Positions 16,683 to 25,329 of a DNA stretch of 64,000 nucleotides are shown piece by piece; position 1 is the first letter of the stretch; each line of letters begins with the position of its first letter. The notes under the pieces were generated by a model. The model searched no databases and had not been told where the DNA came from. It saw only the letters and a program-made list of their open reading frames with translations. Source of the stretch: Deltaproteobacteria bacterium (GTDB taxonomy: Bacteria; JAMCPX01); assembly GCA_023382265.1 (NCBI GenBank), contig JAMCPX010000030.1:1-64000 (forward strand). The letters are read 5' to 3'. Position numbers and translations under genes: made by a program.

Positions 16683-18227
16683 TCAGTGATCCGGTCTTTT
16701 ATCAACAACATACTCAGCCTTGATACCTGTTTTTGCAAACAGATCTGTTTCTATCGCCTTTTCATCCTTCTCAAAGATAATCTCATCGGGCGTGAGTTCT
16801 ATAAAGGCCTTAACTCTGTGGTTAAGAGCTTCTTTTACCGTATCCTCCTGCGCATCTTTATGAATGCTAATCCTAAGTTTTATAACGTCCATGGAGAATG
16901 GATCATTTTGTGATTTCTTATTAATGATAATCTGGAAGCTTGAGACCCCTGGTGTATCCCGCACCGCAGTTATGAAATCAGGCAGAAGCACCTTCGTCCC
17001 TCTGATCTTTGTAAAATCTTTGTCATACCTTATAATTGGAGGGTACATCCTCGGCGCGGTAAGCCCGCATCTCGGACATCTATCATAAGAAATCCCGCCT
17101 TTTACGAGATCACCAGTCCAGTACCGTGTGAATACTGTGCCCCTCCAGCCTATATGACTGAATACGAGTATCCCCGGCTCACCTTCTTTAACAGGTTTTT
17201 TGGTTACCGGATCAAGCAATTCCCAGAAATAAAATCTTGGATCAAGATGAATACCGCAGTCATAGTCTGGTTCAATGAATGCCCATTTTAATTCTGTAGA
17301 GCCGTAGGAGCAGATGATTCTGAATTTAGGATGTGCACCTAATTTTCTCGCGAGATCAAGTATATAAGCCTCGAGCTCAGGGCTTACACCTTCAGCGCCG
17401 AGTATTACGCCTTCAAAAAAGGGAAGATCAGGAATGTCTCCATGATCATGCATGTCTGCCGCCTTTCTCAGCCAGTAAACCAGATAAGATGGAACAGAAG
17501 TTATGCCATTAAACCTGCCCTGTGCAAAGATTCTTATCTGTTGATCGGTTGGTATGACCTTGCCGCCAAACGAATCAAAACTCGAAACACCGACAAATAT
17601 CTTAGTAAGCACAGCCTGGAAAAAAGCAAGATGTGGTGCACCGGGAAATGTATTAAAGTTGATCTTATCAAAGGTTGCTCTTGGTGCATCCGCCTGCATG
17701 TCCTTTGGTTCAATGAATACCATGTAAGCAATCTCATTAAGGATTTTTTTCATATCATAGGATGTATAAACAGCAGGTGTAGGATCCCCTGTTGATCCTG
17801 CACTTGCATGAAAGTGAAGAGGAAACCATTCTTGTGTAACCCTTCTTGTAATCTTGTCTTTAAGGCTCATGTTTCTGTATTGGGATACCTTGTCTACAGG
17901 GATATTAAATATTGCCTGTAAAAGATATTTTATTAGGAGCCGTTTATCTATCATTGCTGTATCATATGCCGTAAGAGATTCTTTTGTAGGGAATTTGGGT
18001 TGAAGAATAAATGCGCGCGGGTCTTTTCTATAATCTGTCTTTGTAATCAAAGGCAGATTTATAAAGTCTTCATAGGTCTTGAGCATATCGGGATTAATCC
18101 CCATCTCTTTATATGTTTTCCTTATATACGGGTGGTATGGGTAAACATAATGTTTAATGTAATGTAGCAATCTTTCGATGCTCTCTTTTTTTTGTTTCCG
18201 GGGACTAAGTTTTAAGAATTTATTCAT
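16683..18227 (-). CDS. Phenylacetate-CoA ligase-like AMP-forming enzyme
   Basis: A 514-residue member of the PaaK/CapK branch of the adenylate-forming superfamily. The phosphate loop is 'HASAGSTGDPTPAVYT', the adenine-site motif is 'CSYGSTELKWAF', and the A8-type region is 'FTRYWTGDLVKGG'. A 'CPRCG' pair follows it. Such enzymes activate aromatic or other carboxylic acids to CoA thioesters. The start at 18227 has AGGAGGGG just upstream. It is divergent from the acyl-CoA dehydrogenase gene across 69 bases, so it probably supplies the acyl-CoA used by that operon. The substrate cannot be read from sequence. Confidence 0.82.
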   Translation of the reverse strand: MNKFLKLSPRKQKKESIERLLHYIKHYVYPYHPYIRKTYKEMGINPDMLKTYEDFINLPLITKTDYRKDPRAFILQPKFPTKESLTAYDTAMIDKRLLIKYLLQAIFNIPVDKVSQYRNMSLKDKITRRVTQEWFPLHFHASAGSTGDPTPAVYTSYDMKKILNEIAYMVFIEPKDMQADAPRATFDKINFNTFPGAPHLAFFQAVLTKIFVGVSSFDSFGGKVIPTDQQIRIFAQGRFNGITSVPSYLVYWLRKAADMHDHGDIPDLPFFEGVILGAEGVSPELEAYILDLARKLGAHPKFRIICSYGSTELKWAFIEPDYDCGIHLDPRFYFWELLDPVTKKPVKEGEPGILVFSHIGWRGTVFTRYWTGDLVKGGISYDRCPRCGLTAPRMYPPIIRYDKDFTKIRGTKVLLPDFITAVRDTPGVSSFQIIINKKSQNDPFSMDVIKLRISIHKDAQEDTVKEALNHRVKAFIELTPDEIIFEKDEKAIETDLFAKTGIKAEYVVDKRPDH

Positions 18228-18248
18228 AAGCCCCTCCTTTTTATATGC

Positions 18249-18278
18249 TTTATATGTTTTTATTGACATTTATGTCAA
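18249..18278 (-). promoter_or_regulatory. Consensus-like promoter of the CoA-ligase gene
   Basis: On the minus strand, TTGACA (18278-18273), an 18-base spacer and TATAAA (18254-18249). The start codon at 18227 lies 21 bases beyond the -10 box with a good ribosome site between them. The -35 box is part of a perfect palindrome. Confidence 0.65.
18263..18278. promoter_or_regulatory. Palindromic operator candidate
   Basis: TTGACATTTATGTCAA is a perfect 7-2-7 inverted repeat centred in the 69-base divergent region between the CoA-ligase and acyl-CoA dehydrogenase genes. It overlaps the -35 box of the ligase promoter and offers a TTGACA in the other direction too. A dimeric repressor bound here could control both sides. 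No regulator gene lies next to it. Confidence 0.5.
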
Positions 18279-18296
18279 GAATTTATAAAAGGAGAT

Positions 18297-19517
18297 ATGT
18301 TTGATTCATTTTTATCACAGGAATATAATGCTATAAAAGAGAATGCACACAGGTTTGCACTCAATAATATAAAGCCCGTTGCTCAGCAATTGGATAACGA
18401 AGAATTAAAACCTTATGATATAGCAAAAAGGGCTGTGAGAGAGCTATTCGGCGGGGATAGTATTAATAGCGTAGAAGAACTTATGGAGCTTTACAAAGAT
18501 CGTGACATATTAAGTGCAAGCCTTATTTCTATTGAACTCGCTAAGATGGCACCCGCAATTGTAATGGCAATAGGTGCAAGTATAGAACTATGCGGGGCAA
18601 CAATCCTGTTTAAAGGTTCAGAAGAGCAAAAGATCAAGTATGCTTTACCGCTCTTTAAAGGAGAAAAAGTTGGCTGTTTTGGTTTAACAGAGCCGGATGC
18701 AGGTAGTGATGTGATGAGCCTTAAGACAAAGGCAGTAAGGCAGGGAGATTATTACATTATCAGCGGTACAAAAACCTTTATAACAAACGCACCCGATGCG
18801 GATGTTTTTATAGTGTATGCGAGATCCGATCCGAATGCATCAGGCCACAAAGGTATTACCGCATTTATCCTTGAGAGAGGCATGTATGGGTTATCAACAA
18901 GTAAACCTCTCAATAAAATGGGATTAAGGGGTTCACCAACGGGCGAGATATATATGGATGAGGTTAGGGTGCCTGCAACAAACATTGTAGGTAAGGAGCA
19001 TAAGGCGTTTTATGAACTCATGGATACCTTAAGAATAGAGCACACAACACTCCCGTCTATGGCAATCGGCATTATGGAGAGGGTCCTTGACGATTCAATA
19101 AGGTATGCGAAACAACGCGTTCAGTTTGGTCAGAATATTATCTTTTTTGAAGGCATACAGTTTAAGCTCGCAAGGATGTACGTAGCATTGCAGCATAGCT
19201 ATGCAATATTATTTTTACTTACACAGTTGTATAAGAACGGCAAAGATATTACAGCACTTGCAAGTGCAGCAAAGGTGTATACCTCTGAAGAGGCTGTTAA
19301 TGCCTGCCTTGATGCCATACAGATACACGGCGGTTATGGTTACATGAGGGAGTATGAGATTGAGCGGTTTATGCGGGATGCAAAGCTGCTTGAGATTGGG
19401 GCAGGCACCACAGAGATACAGCTTTTGATCATTACACGTTCACTTATGATGACCGAGACTTTTTATTATAATCCCATATTCACACCCGATGATAAATCGG
19501 AGAGTGGTTATATATGA
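18297..19517 (+). CDS. Acyl-CoA dehydrogenase
   Basis: A 406-residue FAD enzyme with family signatures 'CFGLTEPDAGSDVMSLKT' and 'QIHGGYGYMREYEIERFMRDAKLLEIGAGTTEIQ'. It oxidises an acyl-CoA to the 2-enoyl-CoA and passes electrons to ETF. In the second signature, the residue before the GGYGY motif is His ('QIHGGYGY'), as in many family members. A GGAGAT ribosome site overlaps the short space before ATG. It is the first gene of an operon with the thiolase-fold, DUF35 and MaoC genes; the next ORF overlaps its stop (ATGA). Confidence 0.95.
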   Translation: MFDSFLSQEYNAIKENAHRFALNNIKPVAQQLDNEELKPYDIAKRAVRELFGGDSINSVEELMELYKDRDILSASLISIELAKMAPAIVMAIGASIELCGATILFKGSEEQKIKYALPLFKGEKVGCFGLTEPDAGSDVMSLKTKAVRQGDYYIISGTKTFITNAPDADVFIVYARSDPNASGHKGITAFILERGMYGLSTSKPLNKMGLRGSPTGEIYMDEVRVPATNIVGKEHKAFYELMDTLRIEHTTLPSMAIGIMERVLDDSIRYAKQRVQFGQNIIFFEGIQFKLARMYVALQHSYAILFLLTQLYKNGKDITALASAAKVYTSEEAVNACLDAIQIHGGYGYMREYEIERFMRDAKLLEIGAGTTEIQLLIITRSLMMTETFYYNPIFTPDDKSESGYI

Positions 19518-20683
19518 ACGTTAATATGCTCGGTGCAGCAATATCCGAGATCAAGGCGAATCTTTCCGGTACTGTAAAAGAGATGGTCTCCGATGTTTTT
19601 TTTAAGGCTGTCAAGGATGCAGGACTTGAACCTCAAGATGTGGACGGGTTATTTATCACCCCTATGAGCTTTGCTGGTATGTCATCCGCCATGCTTGCAT
19701 GTAACTTGTCTGATTATCTTGGTTTAAATTTAAAAAGCCTTTCGCTGGTTGAATGCGGAGGTACGTCATCAACAGATGCATTACATTACGCTATAGACGA
19801 GATCCTCCTCAAAAGGAATAAAATAAATATTGTAATAGGAATTGATGTTAAGTTTGATCCATTTGAAGATATTGAATATGGCATACCGAATGCCGTTATT
19901 ACGCAACATGCATTATATGGCGTTCATTTTGCACAGTATGGTATTGGAACACCTGTGCCTTTTTATGCAATGAGCGCCCAGAGATATATTTATGAGTATA
20001 ATATAAATCCATGGGAGGCTGCACATCTTCCCGTTATCCTGAGAGACAATGCTATAAAAAATCTCTATGCACAATTTAAAACCCGGATAACAATTGATGA
20101 TGTGCTGAATTCACGCGTGATCTCACCACCGTTAAGGTTACTTGATTGTTCTACATTTTCAACAGGTGCTGCTGCATGCGTACTTGGAGCAGAAGAAATA
20201 AAATGTAAGAAACCGGCAGTCAGGATCAAAGGTATTGGTGAGTATCATCACGCATCTAATTTTATTCCATACAATGGAAGCATTACGACATTTGAAAGCT
20301 TAATCAAATCGGCACACGAAGCGTATGAAGAGGCAGGTATAAAACCGGAGGATGTGGATGTAGCAGAGGTATACGGTGTGTTTTCATATACGGAACTGAT
20401 GATCTATGAGGATCTTGGATTTTTCAAGAAGGGTGATGCCGTCCATCATGTCAAAGATGGTGAAACAAAGATCGATGGAGATATTCCAATCAACACCAGC
20501 GGCGGCAGGCTTTCAATTGGGCACCCTGCAGGTGCAACGCCGTTGATAGAGCTTGCCGAAATTTTATGGCAGTTACGCGGAGAGGCAGGAGAGAGACAGG
20601 TAAAAAATCCGGACATAGGGCTTGTTCATGCAGAGCATGGTATGCTAAACGGGAGTATGGTTATAATACTTGAGAGGGTCTGA
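19514..20683 (+). CDS. Thiolase-fold protein (lipid-transfer/aldolase-like), catalytic cysteines absent
   Basis: A 389-residue thiolase-superfamily protein. The 'GHPAGATPLIELAEI' His motif is present. At the usual nucleophile site ('CaSG') it reads 'ECGGTSSTDAL', so the Cys position is Gly, with a Cys two residues earlier. The C-terminal Cys motif is replaced by 'EHGMLNGSMVI'. This pattern fits non-decarboxylating relatives such as the Ltp2-type retro-aldolases, which pair with a DUF35 partner; the next gene, starting within this stop (TGATG), is a DUF35 protein. Likely reaction: C-C cleavage or another Claisen/aldol step on an acyl-CoA. A conventional thiolase role is less likely. Confidence 0.85.
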   Translation: MNVNMLGAAISEIKANLSGTVKEMVSDVFFKAVKDAGLEPQDVDGLFITPMSFAGMSSAMLACNLSDYLGLNLKSLSLVECGGTSSTDALHYAIDEILLKRNKINIVIGIDVKFDPFEDIEYGIPNAVITQHALYGVHFAQYGIGTPVPFYAMSAQRYIYEYNINPWEAAHLPVILRDNAIKNLYAQFKTRITIDDVLNSRVISPPLRLLDCSTFSTGAAACVLGAEEIKCKKPAVRIKGIGEYHHASNFIPYNGSITTFESLIKSAHEAYEEAGIKPEDVDVAEVYGVFSYTELMIYEDLGFFKKGDAVHHVKDGETKIDGDIPINTSGGRLSIGHPAGATPLIELAEILWQLRGEAGERQVKNPDIGLVHAEHGMLNGSMVIILERV

Positions 20684-21105
20684 TGGATATACCTTTTACG
20701 CTAAAGGTTTACAATGAAAAATCGTTGAGTTATTATGGTGACGATATTACAAAAAAGTTTTTTGAAAGACTCAAGAGCAAAGAGTTTTCAACTGTTAGAT
20801 GTAAGAAATGCGGTAAGATTTTGTTACCGCCAAAACCATTTTGTGATATGTGTTATGGCAGTAAATTGGAATGGGTGCAATTGCCTTCAAGTGGTCGTTT
20901 GTATGCATTTACACAGCAGGGCAAGGCGTTCAGATTCTCTACGCCGGATGTTATAGGTATTGTTGAATTTGACAATAGATGCCGCATTCTAACACGAATC
21001 AATGGTAGATACGAAGATTTAAAAATAGGGATGCAGGTAGAACTTGAATTTTTAGAACTTGAACAAGGCGTTGTATTACATCAGTTTAAGCTTGTTCATA
21101 AATAA
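20683..21105 (+). CDS. DUF35 OB-fold/zinc-ribbon acyl-CoA partner protein
   Basis: A 140-residue protein with an N-terminal rubredoxin-like zinc ribbon (CxxC pairs 'CKKCGK' and 'CDMC', about residues 44-65) and a C-terminal OB-fold ('GRLYAFTQQGKAF...VIGIVEFDNRCRILTRING'). This is the DUF35 family, which binds acyl-CoA and forms obligate complexes with thiolase-fold enzymes. Its ATG overlaps the stop of the thiolase-fold gene, indicating coupled synthesis of a complex. Confidence 0.92.
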   Translation: MDIPFTLKVYNEKSLSYYGDDITKKFFERLKSKEFSTVRCKKCGKILLPPKPFCDMCYGSKLEWVQLPSSGRLYAFTQQGKAFRFSTPDVIGIVEFDNRCRILTRINGRYEDLKIGMQVELEFLELEQGVVLHQFKLVHK

Positions 21106-21128
21106 AAATTAATAGAAGGAGGTTTGAA

Positions 21129-21569
21129 ATGGCAGTAGATAAAAAATTTATAGGTAAAAAATATCCTCCGGTAGAATATGAGGTATGTAAAGAGAAGATA
21201 AAGGAGTATGCAACAGCAATCGGCGATCTTAACTCTTTATATTTTGATGAAGCAAAAGCAAAGGAAAGCCCCTATAAGGGTATTGTAGCTCCGCCAATGT
21301 TTGTTGTTGTGTATGCAAAGGATGTTTTAAGTCAGGCTTTGTTTGACCATGATATGTCGTTGGATGTAGCAATGCTGGTACACGGAGAACAGGAGTATGA
21401 ATTTATTGAACCTGTAAGGCCTGGAGATGTGATTGTTACGGAAGGATATATCTCTGATATTTATGAAAAGAGCGACAAGGATTTCGTTGTAGTAGGGAGT
21501 ATCTCAAAGAGGAAATCTGATAACGGTATCGTAAGTAAAGGCAAGTGGACATTTGTCATAAGAAGGTAA
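21129..21569 (+). CDS. MaoC-like dehydratase subunit (FAS1-DH type)
   Basis: A 146-residue hot-dog-fold protein of the HadA/HadC-like 'N-terminal half of MaoC dehydratase' type ('EYATAIGDLNSLYFDEAKAK', 'APPMFVVVY', 'VHGEQEYEFIEPVRPGD'). Such subunits usually lack a complete active site and pair with a HadB-like subunit, encoded here directly downstream. A strong AGGAGG site precedes the ATG. Expected role: hydration of a 2-enoyl-CoA made by the upstream dehydrogenase. Confidence 0.88.
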   Translation: MAVDKKFIGKKYPPVEYEVCKEKIKEYATAIGDLNSLYFDEAKAKESPYKGIVAPPMFVVVYAKDVLSQALFDHDMSLDVAMLVHGEQEYEFIEPVRPGDVIVTEGYISDIYEKSDKDFVVVGSISKRKSDNGIVSKGKWTFVIRR

Positions 21570-21581
21570 AAGGAGGTGCAT

Positions 21582-21977
21582 ATGTCTTTAAATGCAAAAG
21601 TAGGTGATACGTTTACTCTTCAGAAAGATGTTGATAAGTACAGGCCCATTTTTTACGCAGGAGCATCAGGCGATTTTAACCCAATACATATAGACGCTGA
21701 ATTCGGCAAGATGGTAGGACTCGGAGGTGCGATTCTTCAAGGGCTTTGTACCATGGCTTTTGTGATGCAAACGGTTTCTGAGTGGGTGCAAGATCCTTAT
21801 AAGGTAAAAAGGCTTAAGGTAAGATTTGCAAAGCCTGTACTGCCGGAGGACACGGTGATGATAACAGGCAGGGTGACAAAGATAGAAAATAATAAAGCTT
21901 ATTGTGAACTTATAGCAAAAAGACAAACAGGCGATGAGGTTATAAATAATGCATTTACAGAAGTAGATATGGGTTAG
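21582..21977 (+). CDS. MaoC-like dehydratase, catalytic subunit (HadB type)
   Basis: A 131-residue hot-dog hydratase with the catalytic Asp-x4-His signature in 'GASGDFNPIHID', followed by 'GLGGAILQGLCTMAFV'. The ATG at 21582 is chosen over an in-frame GTG at 21576 because AGGAGG (21571-21576) would then be correctly spaced. With the preceding subunit it should form a heteromeric (R)-type enoyl-CoA hydratase. It is the last gene of the operon. Confidence 0.9.
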   Translation: MSLNAKVGDTFTLQKDVDKYRPIFYAGASGDFNPIHIDAEFGKMVGLGGAILQGLCTMAFVMQTVSEWVQDPYKVKRLKVRFAKPVLPEDTVMITGRVTKIENNKAYCELIAKRQTGDEVINNAFTEVDMG

Positions 21978-22023
21978 ACGTTTGTTGGTGCGTTTGTTAT
22001 AAAAACAATAAAAATACAAGGGT

Positions 22024-22056
22024 GCTGTATCATTGTTTAGACAATGGAGCTTTATT
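22024..22056 (+). terminator. Possible terminator after the hydratase genes
   Basis: CATTGT (22031-22036) and ACAATG (22041-22046) form a hairpin flanked by GCT/AGC, then TTTATTT. The stem is modest, so confidence is low. Confidence 0.35.
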
Positions 22057-22167
22057 TCACGAGCATAAAAGTAAAACCGTTTCATACATTAAAGAACAAG
22101 CAGAAACGGGATTGATCCCAGCCCCTTTGATCATGCTACAATTTTTCGGATTAAACAGGGAGGTTAT

Positions 22168-23766
22168 ATGAGTCTTAAAGGTACAGTAACAAGAAATGGC
22201 GACAGGTATCTCGTATCTGTAAATCCAGCAAACCTTGAACCCATCGGTGAACTCAAGATCATGGGTGATGAGGAAATAAAAAAAAAGGTGAATAACGCTG
22301 ATATCGCGTTCGTTTTATGGTCTAAACTGACAATAGATCAAAGATCGGAATACCTTATCGCTGTAAAGGATTACATAATAAAGCATTATGATGACATTAC
22401 AGAGATTATATCAAAAGAGATGGGTAAACCAAGGATAGAAGCAGCTATTGCAGAGTTGATGCTTGTTGTGGATTTGATAGATTACTTTGTAAAAAGGGCT
22501 GAAAAATTGCTTGGAGATGAACCTATCAAGCTGCACCTTGCAAAGGCCATAAAATCAAGCAAAATCAACTTCAGACCTTACGGGGTTATTGCCGTTATTT
22601 CCCCGTGGAACTATCCGTTTGCCATACCAATGAGTGAAATAGTGCTTGCACTGCTTGCGGGTAATACCATTGTGTTTAAGCCCGCATCGGATGTTATCTT
22701 TATCGGAAAGAAGATAGAAGAGATCTTTCGTGCGGTAAACCTGCCGGAAGGCGTATTTAATCTTATAATAGGTCCCGGGAGTTCTGTTGGTAAAAGTATG
22801 ATAGGTCCCAAAATAAGGAAGGTCGTATTTACAGGTAGTGTGCCTGTTGGCAAGCAGGTAATGGAAACTGCCTCCAGATATCTTATACCAGTTGTGCTTG
22901 AGCTTGGCGGTAAAGATCCGATGATCGTATGTGAAGATGCAAATATAGAGCTTGCAGCTAATGGAGCAGTATGGGGGGCTTTTACTAATGCAGGACAGGT
23001 ATGTGCATCGATAGAGCGTGTTTATGTTATGGAAAAGGCTGCGGATGAATTTATTAAAAAGGTTGTAGAAAAAACGATAAAGATAAGGGTGGGAGAGGAT
23101 AACGGGTTCGATGTAGAAATGGGACCTATGGTAAATGAGGGACAGCTGCATATTGTCGAGGATCAGGTTTTAGATGCCAGGGGTAAGGGGGCAAAGATTC
23201 TTACAGGTGGAGAAAGAATAAAAGATATGAAAGGTTTTTTCTATCCCCCAACCGTTCTTACAGAGGTAAATGACAAAATGGATTGTATGACAGAAGAGAC
23301 GTTCGGGCCGCTGCTTCCTATAATGATTGTAAAAGATGAAAAACAGGCAATAGAACTTGCAAATGATACTGTGTATGGATTAACAGCATCGGTGTGGACA
23401 AAAGATAGAGATAAGGGAGAGAGAATCGCGCGTGAGCTAAATGCCGGAACTGTTACAGTAAACGAACATGCATATACTTACGGTTTGCCGGAAACGCCAT
23501 GGGGTGGGATCAAGGATAGCGGCATAGGCAGGACTCACTCTAAGATAGGATTAATGGAAATGGTTATTCCATATCATATAAATATAGATCACCTTCCCGA
23601 TAGTATGACATGGAGACCGTGGTTTTATCCTTATTCCAAAGAGAAGTATGAATTTTTTAAAAGATCAACTTCGGCGTTTGGCACAGGTATAGGAGAAAAA
23701 ATAAAAAACCTTGCGGGACTCGCTAGTTTGTTGTTAAGTTCAACTACTCGGAAAAAAATATTTTAG
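22168..23766 (+). CDS. Aldehyde dehydrogenase
   Basis: A 532-residue NAD(P)-dependent aldehyde dehydrogenase. Hallmarks are 'SPWNYPFAIP', 'FTGSVPVGKQV', the general-base Glu in 'LELGGKDP', and the nucleophilic Cys in 'NAGQVCASIERVYV'; 'EETFGPLLPI' follows. A C-terminal extension of roughly 60 residues ends in a hydrophobic/basic segment, suggesting weak membrane association as in fatty-aldehyde enzymes. A GGGAGG site precedes the ATG. The 190-base gap from the MaoC genes suggests its own promoter. It may oxidise the aldehyde released by the upstream aldolase-like enzyme, which is inference. Confidence 0.93.
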   Translation: MSLKGTVTRNGDRYLVSVNPANLEPIGELKIMGDEEIKKKVNNADIAFVLWSKLTIDQRSEYLIAVKDYIIKHYDDITEIISKEMGKPRIEAAIAELMLVVDLIDYFVKRAEKLLGDEPIKLHLAKAIKSSKINFRPYGVIAVISPWNYPFAIPMSEIVLALLAGNTIVFKPASDVIFIGKKIEEIFRAVNLPEGVFNLIIGPGSSVGKSMIGPKIRKVVFTGSVPVGKQVMETASRYLIPVVLELGGKDPMIVCEDANIELAANGAVWGAFTNAGQVCASIERVYVMEKAADEFIKKVVEKTIKIRVGEDNGFDVEMGPMVNEGQLHIVEDQVLDARGKGAKILTGGERIKDMKGFFYPPTVLTEVNDKMDCMTEETFGPLLPIMIVKDEKQAIELANDTVYGLTASVWTKDRDKGERIARELNAGTVTVNEHAYTYGLPETPWGGIKDSGIGRTHSKIGLMEMVIPYHINIDHLPDSMTWRPWFYPYSKEKYEFFKRSTSAFGTGIGEKIKNLAGLASLLLSSTTRKKIF

Positions 23767-23776
23767 GAGGTAAGTA

Positions 23777-24355
23777 ATGATTATTCAGGCAACAGCGATA
23801 AGGGTAGGGATGGTTATAGAGTTCAACAAGGATCTATACAGTGTTATGTACGTCAATCATGTTACACCTGGTAACTGGCGCGGCATGGTACAGACGAAGC
23901 TTAAAAATTTGAAAACAGGATCTAACCTTGAGAACAGATTTAGGCCGGAGGATAAAGTAGAAAAGGCTAACCTTGATGAGAAAGAGATGGAGTATATATA
24001 CAAAGATGGCGATCACTATGTATTTATGGATACAGAGACTTATGAACAGCTTATGTTAGGAGAAGATGTGATAGGTGAAGAAATGTATTATATAGTTCCA
24101 AACGCAAAGGTAAAAATAGTATTTTATGAGGGTAAACCTGTTAGTGTAGAATTGCCGCTTACAGTAGAGCTTGATGTTGTTGAAACAGAGCCTAATCTGA
24201 AAACGGCTACAATTACAAACACGACAAAGACCGCCAGACTTGAAACTGGACTTGTTGTACAGGTACCTCCGTTTGTGGAAACCGGAGCAAGAATCAAGAT
24301 AGATACTGCGGAAGGCAAATATGTGGAGCGCGTACAAAAAAGTAAAAAGGAGTAG
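23777..24355 (+). CDS. efp: Elongation factor P
   Basis: A 192-residue EF-P with the KOW-like N-domain, two OB domains and the C-terminal signature 'VVQVPPFVETGARIKIDT'. It helps ribosomes through polyproline stretches. The tip loop reads 'VTPGNWRGMV' where E. coli has 'VKPGKGQAFA', so the modified Lys34 position is Asn and the following residues differ. It is therefore not a substrate for EpmA-type lysylation or Arg rhamnosylation. It follows the aldehyde dehydrogenase gene by ten bases and has a strong ribosome site. Confidence 0.95.
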   Translation: MIIQATAIRVGMVIEFNKDLYSVMYVNHVTPGNWRGMVQTKLKNLKTGSNLENRFRPEDKVEKANLDEKEMEYIYKDGDHYVFMDTETYEQLMLGEDVIGEEMYYIVPNAKVKIVFYEGKPVSVELPLTVELDVVETEPNLKTATITNTTKTARLETGLVVQVPPFVETGARIKIDTAEGKYVERVQKSKKE

Positions 24356-24357
24356 AT

Positions 24358-25149
24358 ATGAAAAAGAGTATTATAACAATCACAATTATAATAAGTATGC
24401 TGTTAACTGCAAAAGTATATGCAGGCTATAAAATAGTGCAGTTGCAAACAACAATGAGCGGACTGGATACAAGCACCATTCTCTTAGAAAAGAATAAGTA
24501 TAAGATAGTCAATCCGGCGGAAACGGTTATAATTGATTTTGCTCACAACAGGATAAATCTGCTCAGAGGACAATCGAAATCATACTGGGAAGGTACAATA
24601 GAGCAGTACATTAAAGCAATAACAGACATGGCGAATGTATCAAAGGATAGAATGATGCAGGCTATAAAAAAACTCCCTAAAGATCAGCAGGAACAAATTA
24701 TTGAAATGCACGGGCTTGATGTAAAAGAACCACATGTAAAGGTAAGCGTAAAAGAAACAAATCAAGCAGAAAAGATCTCGGGATACAATGCACAAAAGTT
24801 CGTTGTTAATGCAAATGGTATGTCATATGAGGAAGTATGGATTGCAAGAGCAATAGATATAAAAAAATATATTGACCCTGTAAAATTGCAGTCGTTTAAC
24901 GCAAAGATAAAAAAGGCTGCAATAGGAGGGACAATAGCGGGTGATATAGGCTTATCAAAGCCATACATGAAACTTATAGAGCTGGGTTATCCTGTTAAGG
25001 TAGTATCGCACAACGGTATGACGACATCGGTAGAGAGTGTGAAAAAAATGAATATAAGCAATAGGGAATTTGAAATCCCATCAGGATATAAAAGAGTTCA
25101 ATCGCTGCAGGAATATTTCATGTCAGGACATGGAGCAGGCATGTACTGA
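24358..25149 (+). CDS. Exported DUF4412-like protein
   Basis: A 263-residue protein with an N-terminal signal peptide (about residues 1-22, ending 'KVYA'). The mature part resembles proteins annotated DUF4412: a beta-rich domain with 'YEEVWIARAIDIKKY' and 'EIPSGYKRVQSLQEYF' near the C-terminus. It is probably periplasmic or outer-membrane associated. It begins two bases after efp, whose last codons contain its AAGGAG ribosome site. Function unknown. Confidence 0.65.
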   Translation: MKKSIITITIIISMLLTAKVYAGYKIVQLQTTMSGLDTSTILLEKNKYKIVNPAETVIIDFAHNRINLLRGQSKSYWEGTIEQYIKAITDMANVSKDRMMQAIKKLPKDQQEQIIEMHGLDVKEPHVKVSVKETNQAEKISGYNAQKFVVNANGMSYEEVWIARAIDIKKYIDPVKLQSFNAKIKKAAIGGTIAGDIGLSKPYMKLIELGYPVKVVSHNGMTTSVESVKKMNISNREFEIPSGYKRVQSLQEYFMSGHGAGMY

Positions 25150-25234
25150 AAAGACTTATATCTTAATTGATCCAAAAAACACAATAGGGTTGCAGGGGCA
25201 GGTTTTTATGGCTACAGTATTACATTATAATCAA

Positions 25235-25264
25235 AAGCTCCCAGGTGCAAGCGTAAGGGAGCTT
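25235..25264 (+). terminator. Hairpin terminator candidate
   Basis: AAGCTCCC (25235-25242) and GGGAGCTT (25257-25264) form a perfect eight-base stem with a 14-base loop, between the DUF4412-like gene and the perR-like promoter. The T-tail is weak. Confidence 0.5.
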
Positions 25265-25290
25265 CATTTCCACACAAATAATAATTTTAC

Positions 25291-25318
25291 TTGACAATAC
25301 TTATTATTATATTATAAT
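25291..25318 (+). promoter_or_regulatory. Promoter of the perR-ahpC operon
   Basis: TTGACA (25291-25296), a 16-base spacer and TATAAT (25313-25318), all consensus. The ATG at 25330 follows the -10 box by 11 bases, leaving almost no leader and no ribosome site. Confidence 0.75.
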
Positions 25319-25326
25319 AATTATAA
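25312..25326. promoter_or_regulatory. PerR-type operator
   Basis: TTATAATAATTATAA is a perfect 7-1-7 palindrome identical to the classical PerR box consensus (TTATAATNATTATAA). It covers the -10 box and reaches to within three bases of the regulator's start codon. Binding would block initiation, giving autoregulation and peroxide-responsive control of perR-ahpC. Confidence 0.8.
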
Positions 25327-25329
25327 ACT

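Noticed and set aside
22555-23151. 198-codon minus-strand ORF opposite the aldehyde dehydrogenase gene
   Set aside because: Shadow frame, rich in Tyr, His and Cys, with no domain.
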